Part shown: in pieces, positions 7,035 to 10,891 of the stretch
Numbering within the stretch: the stretch's first letter is position 1
How the letters are laid out: each line of letters starts with the position of its first letter
Assembly (NCBI GenBank): GCA_036556265.1
Contig: DATBJU010000060.1
Location: 1 to 10,891 of the forward strand
DNA from: JAUSIF01 sp036556265
GTDB taxonomy: Bacteria; Pseudomonadota; Alphaproteobacteria; Rhizobiales; Xanthobacteraceae
DNA length: 10,891 bases
Direction: 5' to 3'
Program-made: the position numbers and the translations under genes
The notes under the pieces: generated by a model
Told to the model about the DNA's origin: nothing
Seen by the model: only the letters and a program-made list of their open reading frames with translations
Databases searched by the model: none

Positions 7035-7922
7035 TCAGTCCAATACTCGAAATTCCGCGCCGTCGACCACGTAGCGCGCGTAGCGAAAATCCCGAATGTA
7101 GGCGACCCTGCCGTCACGCCACTCGAGCAGAACAAAGTACGCCGGGCAGCCCGACGCGTCGGCGGGATCGCGCACAATGATTGCGGGGCGTCCTTCCACG
7201 CGCCCGGGCACCAGCCGCCAGTCGCGTACCTGACTGTAATTATTGACGTACGTCCCGACTTCCCGGCGCCCCTTCAGTCGCGTGCGGTTGACGAGTTCGA
7301 GCCGCACCTCGTCCGCCAGCATGTCGCGGATCGCATCGAAGTCGCGCGCGTTGAAGCGGTCAACGTAGGTGGCAAGGAGCGCACGCTCGGTTTCACTCAA
7401 GGCTGGCAAAGGCTGGTCGTCGGGCTTCTGCGCAAGCGCCCGCAGTCGCGCGCGACCGCGATGCAATGCGGCCTTCACCGAGGGAACGCCCGTTTCCGTG
7501 ACGCTCGCGATCTCTTCGAGCGAGTAGCCAAGCACGTCCATGAGAATAACACTGCTTCGTTGCGTGATCGGCAGCCGCATGAACGTCCGCAGGCTTGCCT
7601 CCGCCGCCTGCCGTGCGTCCACTTCGGTTCTGGGATCGGCGATCATGTCCGGATCCTCTTCGCCGTGCCTGGCGTCATGCCGCGCGCGGCGGCGGAGAAA
7701 GTCGAGTACGGCGTTGTGGGCGATGCGGAACAGCCATCCTTCCGGGTTCGCGATTTTCCCGGCGCCCGGAAGGGCGTCGATCGCCTTCGCGATCGCTTCC
7801 TGAAGCACGTCCTCGCCATCGATGACCGAGCCGGTCATGCGTGCGCAATAGCGGTGCAGCCGCGGCCGCAGCTCGCGGAGCAGCCGTTCGAAGGTGTCGT
7901 CCGCGCGGGAGACTTCGGTCAT
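7035..7922 (-). CDS. ECF sigma factor with SnoaL-like C-terminal domain
   Basis: A 295-aa extracytoplasmic-function RNA polymerase sigma factor. Region 2 spans about 11-80, with DGEDVLQEAIAKAIDALP (35-52) and the promoter-melting/-10-reading segment NPEGWLFRIAHNAVLDFLRRR (59-79). Region 4 spans about 115-163, with the helix-turn-helix GYSLEEIASVTETGVPSVKAALHRGRARLR. About 130 extra residues follow; SETERALLATYVDRFNARDFDAIRDMLADEVRLEL (177-211) is typical of a SnoaL/NTF2-like fold, as in ECF41 and ECF56 groups, where it modulates sigma activity in place of an anti-sigma factor. I do not see the DGGGK linker motif I associate with ECF41. The ATG at 7922 follows the preceding gene by 11 bp with no strong ribosome site, so coupled translation is likely. 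Targets may include its own operon and the monooxygenase downstream (inference). Confidence 0.9.
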   Translation of the reverse strand: MTEVSRADDTFERLLRELRPRLHRYCARMTGSVIDGEDVLQEAIAKAIDALPGAGKIANPEGWLFRIAHNAVLDFLRRRARHDARHGEEDPDMIADPRTEVDARQAAEASLRTFMRLPITQRSSVILMDVLGYSLEEIASVTETGVPSVKAALHRGRARLRALAQKPDDQPLPALSETERALLATYVDRFNARDFDAIRDMLADEVRLELVNRTRLKGRREVGTYVNNYSQVRDWRLVPGRVEGRPAIIVRDPADASGCPAYFVLLEWRDGRVAYIRDFRYARYVVDGAEFRVLD

Positions 7923-7933
7923 CTTGCGCGTAG

Positions 7934-8239
7934 CTAGTCGGCGAGCATGCGATAGTTCCCGACCACCGTCACGTCCCCGGATTGTGGCGGCTCGATGCAG
8001 CGCTCCTTGATGCCTTGCTGAAACGCCTTGAAGGCTTCCAACGCGGGGATCGGACTGGTGCCGTCCTTCGTCTCTGTCGCGACGAAGTGCACGAAGCTGC
8101 CGTCATTGAGCTTCAACGCCAGATATCGAACTCCTTCCGGCGATTTCACCTGCAACTCGCGAAAGACGCCCTGGATCAGGCGTTGGTTTTCCTCGGTCCG
8201 ATCGGGCTTCGTCTTGTATCGCACGAGCATCTGTTTCAT
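7934..8239 (-). CDS. Small conserved protein, dimeric alpha/beta-barrel-like
   Basis: A 101-aa soluble protein beginning KQMLVRYKTKPDRTEENQRLIQ, a strand followed by a helix as in ABM/EthD-like dimeric alpha-beta barrels. A second strand pair follows (VRYLALKLNDGSFVHFVA, 37-54), then a helix around 66-80. I recognise no catalytic residues, and the fold call rests on secondary-structure pattern only. The ATG at 8239 has a good GGGAG 6 nt upstream. It is the first gene of a - strand unit and the ECF sigma factor starts 11 bp after its stop, so the two are almost certainly co-transcribed. It could be a partner, sensor or target of the sigma factor, as DGPF proteins may be for ECF42; that parallel is inference. 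Confidence 0.75.
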   Translation of the reverse strand: MKQMLVRYKTKPDRTEENQRLIQGVFRELQVKSPEGVRYLALKLNDGSFVHFVATETKDGTSPIPALEAFKAFQQGIKERCIEPPQSGDVTVVGNYRMLAD

Positions 8240-8391
8240 TGGGGTCTCCCTTGCCAGTCACGTCCTAGACGTCCGTGGAGGTCCGAAGGATTCGCGCCGG
8301 CGAACATTTCTCAGAGGCCCTCAATTGTGCAGGGGATGTCGGGATCGGGCATACTCGTTCGTCCTTGGGGGTGACAGAGAAGGAAGAATGC
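8240..8391. promoter_or_regulatory. Divergent promoter region between two ECF modules
   Basis: 152 bp separate the - strand unit (start 8239) from the + strand DGPF gene (start 8392). A direct repeat ACGTCC occurs at 8260-8265 and 8269-8274, 9 bp apart and 21 bp from the - strand start. On the - strand I see no copy of the GTCGG/CGTC element found on the + strand, so the two modules seem to use different promoters. AAGGAAG (8380-8386) serves as ribosome site for the + strand gene. Confidence 0.5.
8337..8363 (+). promoter_or_regulatory. Predicted ECF42 promoter of the DGPF-sigma operon
   Basis: TGTCGG (8337-8342), 17 nt, then CGTC (8360-8363), continuing as CTTGGGG. The start codon of the DGPF gene lies 28 nt after the -10-like CGTC. 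The same layout recurs at 10099-10125. ECF42 promoters, as I recall them, have TGTCGA-like -35 and CG(A/T)C-like -10 boxes, which fits. The transcription start would be near 8370; this is prediction only. Confidence 0.6.
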
Positions 8392-8778
8392 ATGCTCTAC
8401 GCCATCCTCTGCTACCACGACGAAGCCGTGGTCAATTCCTGGACGAAGCAGCAGGACGACGCCGTCCTCGCCAAGCGCCACAAGATCACCGACAAGCTCG
8501 CCGCCGCCGGAAAGCTCGGGCCCGTGGCGCGGCTGATGCCAACGACCGCCGCCACGACGGTGCGTTCCGGCCGCGAGCCACTCGTGATCGACGGGCCGTT
8601 CGCCGAGACCAAGGAGCAGCTGCTCGGCTTCTATCTCGTTGATTGCGCGAGTCTCGAGGAGGCGATCGACGCCGCCCGCGCCCTCGGCCGCGAGGAAACC
8701 GGCGCCTTCGAGATCCGACCGCTGCGCAGCTTCATTCCGCCGAGCGAGATGTTCAAGCCGCGGAGCGAGCGGAAGTGA
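8392..8778 (+). CDS. YCII-related DGPF-motif protein
   Basis: A 128-aa soluble protein of the YCII/YciI-like superfamily (alpha-beta barrel related to muconolactone isomerase). The opening strand MLYAILCYHDEA is followed by a helix (20-40) and the diagnostic VIDGPFAETKEQLLGFYLVD (65-84), which carries the DGPF motif at 67-70 and typifies partners of ECF42 sigma factors. EIRPL (107-111) is the usual C-terminal strand. The ATG at 8392 has GGAAG 5 nt upstream; earlier in-frame starts would add a tail with no family similarity and run through the predicted promoter. Its stop overlaps the sigma factor start (GTGA). Biochemical activity of DGPF proteins is not settled; they are regarded as targets or partners of ECF42 signalling. 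Confidence 0.92.
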   Translation: MLYAILCYHDEAVVNSWTKQQDDAVLAKRHKITDKLAAAGKLGPVARLMPTTAATTVRSGREPLVIDGPFAETKEQLLGFYLVDCASLEEAIDAARALGREETGAFEIRPLRSFIPPSEMFKPRSERK

Positions 8779-10028
8779 CCGACATTGCCTGGATCGACGC
8801 CGCGCTCACCTCGGCGCGTCCGCAAGCCGTTGCGGCGCTCTTGCGCTATTTCCGCGATCTCGACCAGGCGGAGGAGGCGTTTCACGAAGCCTGTCTGCGC
8901 GCGCTGAAGAGCTGGCCAACGAATGGCCCGCCGCGCGATCCGGCTGCCTGGCTCATCATGGTCGGGCGCAACTACACGCTCGACGAGCTGCGCCGCCGCA
9001 AACGCCAGGATGCGCTGCCGGATGAGGAAAAGATCTCGAATCTGGAGGACGCGGAAGAGACCATCGTCGAGCGCCTCGACAGCTCGAACTATCGCGACGA
9101 CGTGCTGCGGCTTCTCTTCATCTGTTGTCACCCCGATCTGCCGGCGACCCAGCAGATCGCGCTCGCGCTCCGCATCGTTTCCGGTCTTTCCGTAAAGGAG
9201 ATCGCGCGCGCCTTCCTCGTGAACGAGAAGGCGATGGAGCAGCGCATCACGCGGGCGAAACGCCGCGTGGCGGAGGCCGACGTTCCGTTCGAGACGCCGG
9301 GCGCCTTAGAACGCGCCGAGCGCGTCGGCGCCGTCGCGGCGATGATTTATCTCCTGTTCAACGAGGGCTATTCGGCAACCGGCGGCTCCGGGCACATCCG
9401 CGCGTCGCTCTGCGAGGAGGCGATCCGGCTCGCGCGCTTGCTGTTGCGCTTGTTCCCGAGCGAGCCCGAGATCATGGGGCTCGCAGCGCTCCTCATGCTT
9501 CAGCACGCGCGCGCGCCAGCGCGGCTTGATGCCGAAGGAGAGATCGTGCTGCTGGAGGAGCAGGACCGCAGCCGCTGGGACCGCAACATGATCGACGAAG
9601 CGCTCGCGCTCGTCGACAAGGCGATGCGGCATCGCCGGCCCGGTCCCTATCAGGTCCAGGCCGCAATCGCGGCGTTGCACGCCCGCGCGCGCCGCGCCGC
9701 GGACACCGACTGGGCGGAAATCGACCAGCTTTACGCCGCACTGGAACGCCTGCAGCCGTCGCCGGTCGTCACGCTGAATCGTGCTGTTGCCGTCGCCAAG
9801 GTGCGCGGGCCCGCGGACGCGCTCGCGATGATCGAGCCGCTCGCCGACCACCTATCCGGGTATTTTCATTTTTTCGGCGTGCGGGGCGCACTCCTCATGC
9901 AGCTCGGACGCGCCGAGGAAGCGCGCGTCGCCTTCGACCGCGCGATCGCGCTCGCGAACACGCCGGCGGAAGCCGCGCATATCCGCATGCATCTCGATCG
10001 GCTAATGAAGGACAGCCTGCCCGTCTGA
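8775..10028 (+). CDS. ECF42-type RNA polymerase sigma factor with C-terminal TPR-like extension
   Basis: A 417-aa sigma factor matching the ECF42 group in length and layout. Region 2 is at about 18-80 (DLDQAEEAFHEACLRALKSW, 28-47; AAWLIMVGRNYTLDELRRRKR, 57-77). Region 4 is at about 105-167 (LSVKEIARAFLVNEKAMEQRI, 138-158). The long extension contains the conserved FNEGYSA (195-201), HIRASLCEEAIRLARLL (207-223), and TPR-like helices near 333-345 and 364-395 (NRAVAVAK; GVRGALLMQLGRAEEARVAFDRAI). The start is the GTG at 8775, overlapping the DGPF stop by 4 bp, so translation is probably coupled. ECF42 factors lack anti-sigma factors; the extension is thought to be needed for activity. The predicted promoters at 8337 and 10099 would make it autoregulatory and place the VOC genes downstream in its regulon. 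Confidence 0.93.
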   Translation: MTDIAWIDAALTSARPQAVAALLRYFRDLDQAEEAFHEACLRALKSWPTNGPPRDPAAWLIMVGRNYTLDELRRRKRQDALPDEEKISNLEDAEETIVERLDSSNYRDDVLRLLFICCHPDLPATQQIALALRIVSGLSVKEIARAFLVNEKAMEQRITRAKRRVAEADVPFETPGALERAERVGAVAAMIYLLFNEGYSATGGSGHIRASLCEEAIRLARLLLRLFPSEPEIMGLAALLMLQHARAPARLDAEGEIVLLEEQDRSRWDRNMIDEALALVDKAMRHRRPGPYQVQAAIAALHARARRAADTDWAEIDQLYAALERLQPSPVVTLNRAVAVAKVRGPADALAMIEPLADHLSGYFHFFGVRGALLMQLGRAEEARVAFDRAIALANTPAEAAHIRMHLDRLMKDSLPV

Positions 10029-10029
10029 C

Positions 10030-10043
10030 GGCGCACGGGCGCC
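10030..10043 (+). terminator. GC hairpin just after the sigma factor stop
   Basis: GGCGC (10030-10034) and GCGCC (10039-10043) form a 5-bp stem with a 4-nt loop directly after the stop at 10028; CGGGCGCCCG (10036-10045) is an alternative self-palindrome. An AT-rich run (10058-10075) follows about 15 nt later rather than immediately, so terminator function is uncertain. Confidence 0.3.
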
Positions 10044-10098
10044 CGCTAAGTCTCCGCAAATTCAATATAATTTTTGTCCTGAAAAAATCTGACCTGAT

Positions 10099-10125
10099 GG
10101 TCGGAACGGGAGGGGCTGCTTCGTC
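10099..10125 (+). promoter_or_regulatory. Predicted ECF42 promoter of the VOC gene pair
   Basis: GGTCGG (10099-10104), 17 nt, then CGTC (10122-10125), continuing as CTTGGGG. The downstream half shares 13 identical bases (10120-10132) with the element before the DGPF gene (8358-8370), and the upstream GTCGG sits at exactly the same distance. The VOC start codon lies 42 nt after CGTC. A small dyad GACC/GGTC (10091-10102) overlaps the -35 half. Confidence 0.6.
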
Positions 10126-10167
10126 CTTGGGGTAGGACGTCGGCAAGTACCGCGCAGGAGGACCGTC

Positions 10168-10566
10168 ATGATCAGGATGAGCCCTGTTGTTCACTTCGAA
10201 ATGCCGGCCGACGACAGAAAGCGCATGGCGTCGTTCTACGAGAAGGTCTTCGGCTGGAAGACGCAAATGCTCGGCCCGGAAATGGGCGACTACGTGCTCG
10301 TCACCACGGCCGAGAAGGACGTGAAGTCTGGTGCGCCCGCAGGCGCGATCAACGGCGGGTTCTTTCCGAAGAAGCCCGACTGGCCCGCGCAATACCCGTC
10401 GATCGTCATCGGCGTGGATGACCTCGAGTCTGCGATGCAGCGCGTGGGTAAGGAAGGCGGCGAGGTGCTCGGGGAGCCGATGCAGATCCCGGGCGTCGGC
10501 CGCTACGTCTCGTTCTTCGACACCGAACGCAATCGCGTCAGCATGCTGCAGCCCGACGGCATGTGA
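10168..10566 (+). CDS. VOC-fold protein (glyoxalase/bleomycin-resistance-like)
   Basis: A 132-aa cytoplasmic protein with one pair of beta-alpha-beta-beta-beta VOC modules. Module one begins PVVHFEMPADD (6-16) with H9 as a likely metal ligand and FYEKVFGW (23-30), the usual helix end. Module two begins PSIVIGVDDLESAMQRVGKEGG (77-98) and ends with GRYVSFFDTERNRVSMLQP (111-129), the typical final strands. AGG-rich AGGAGG lies 6 nt before the ATG, a strong ribosome site. Substrate is unknown; VOC proteins include lyases, isomerases, dioxygenases and binding proteins. It has its own predicted ECF42 promoter and is followed 43 bp later by a second VOC gene. Such genes commonly accompany DGPF/ECF42 modules. 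Confidence 0.9.
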   Translation: MIRMSPVVHFEMPADDRKRMASFYEKVFGWKTQMLGPEMGDYVLVTTAEKDVKSGAPAGAINGGFFPKKPDWPAQYPSIVIGVDDLESAMQRVGKEGGEVLGEPMQIPGVGRYVSFFDTERNRVSMLQPDGM

Positions 10567-10609
10567 GGCGCGAGCATCGCAACCCAGCAAAAACCGAGTG
10601 AGGGAAGTC

Positions 10610-10891
10610 ATGTCCATTGTTGCACAGAAGATCATGCCCTGTTTGTGGTTCGACAACGAAGCCGAGGAGGCGGCCAAGTTCTACGTTTCCGTCTTCAAAA
10701 ACTCGAAGCTCGGCGCGATCAGCCGTTACGGGAAGGAAGGTTTCGAGACCCACGGCCGCAAGGCCGGAACTGTGATGACCGCCGAGTTCGAGATCGACGG
10801 GTTGAAATTCCTGGGGCTGAACGGCGGCCCACAGTTCAAGTTCAGTGAGGCGATCTCGTTCCAGATCATGTGCAAGGACCAGGAGGAGGTC
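10610..10891 (+). CDS. PhnB-like VOC protein, 3' truncated
   Basis: The frame from the ATG at 10610 stays open to the right edge, giving 94 residues; the stop lies outside the window. GAGGGA sits about 4 nt upstream. The sequence MSIVAQKIMPCLWFDNEAEE, then AAKFYVSVFKNSKLGAISRYGKE, EFEIDGLKFLGLNGGPQFKFSEAISF and CKDQEEV is the typical PhnB / '3-demethylubiquinone-9 3-methyltransferase domain' pattern. That older name is misleading: these are VOC-fold proteins without a methyltransferase fold. Full-length relatives are roughly 150-160 aa. It is probably co-transcribed with the first VOC gene and belongs to the ECF42-linked module; its substrate is unknown. Confidence 0.9.
   Translation, partial: MSIVAQKIMPCLWFDNEAEEAAKFYVSVFKNSKLGAISRYGKEGFETHGRKAGTVMTAEFEIDGLKFLGLNGGPQFKFSEAISFQIMCKDQEEV

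Noticed and set aside
6846..7937. A 363-codon open frame on the + strand spanning the sigma factor gene and the start of the monooxygenase gene.
   Set aside because: It is antisense to two well-supported genes and crosses their boundary; its composition is that of a shadow frame.
8360..8376. A TGTCACC sequence on the - strand, resembling an ECF41-type -35 box for the - strand unit.
   Set aside because: No CGTC-like -10 box follows at the required distance, and it would leave a leader of more than 100 nt.
9306..9851. A 181-codon open frame on the - strand opposite the ECF42 gene.
   Set aside because: It is the antisense shadow of the conserved C-terminal extension of the sigma factor and has no start context.
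10066..10071. A perfect TATAAT on the + strand upstream of the VOC pair.
   Set aside because: No -35 hexamer lies 16-18 bp upstream; the ECF-type element at 10099-10125 is a better promoter candidate.

Overview
This is a high-GC window with dense gene packing. Its gene content points to a proteobacterium, most likely an alphaproteobacterium of the Hyphomicrobiales (Bradyrhizobium-like) type. That placement is an inference from protein style: the NtaA/SnaA-type monooxygenase, the WcaJ-type priming transferase beside a PP2A-like phosphatase, and paired ECF sigma factors. No rRNA or marker gene is present to confirm it. I see no tRNA, rRNA, CRISPR array, insertion sequence or attachment site.

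Left part (1-5291): the edge of a surface-polysaccharide locus. On the + strand, the 3' end of an NAD(P)-dependent oxidoreductase with a C-terminal SAF domain overlaps by 8 bp a C-methyltransferase-type SAM enzyme (Methyltransf_13/11/14 architecture). Such pairs typically modify nucleotide sugars. Convergent to them, on the - strand, lies a transcription unit of a polyprenyl-phosphate glycosylphosphotransferase (the priming enzyme for repeat-unit synthesis) followed by a PP2A-like metallophosphatase. The ~350 bp upstream of the transferase hold several overlapping inverted repeats, a probable regulatory region. A 387-bp stretch (2176-2562) between the convergent units has no supportable gene.

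Middle part (5292-8239): a small three-helix membrane protein on the + strand converges on a - strand unit. Read in its own direction, that unit is a 101-aa alpha/beta-barrel-like protein, an ECF sigma factor with a SnoaL-like C-terminal domain (11 bp behind it), and a two-component-type flavin monooxygenase of the NtaA/SnaA/DszA family (75 bp behind that).

Right part (8240-10891): diverging from that unit is an ECF42-type module on the + strand. A YCII/DGPF-motif protein overlaps by 4 bp a 417-aa ECF42 sigma factor with a TPR-like C-terminus. After a 139-bp gap come two VOC-fold genes, the second running off the right edge. The most informative non-coding signal is a shared bipartite element, (T/G)GTCGG-N17-CGTCCTTGGGG. 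It occurs once upstream of the DGPF-sigma pair and once upstream of the VOC pair, with identical spacing. I read these as two promoters of the ECF42 factor, so the module would be autoregulated and the VOC pair its second target. Neither sigma factor has a recognisable anti-sigma gene nearby; both carry C-terminal extensions likely to do that job.
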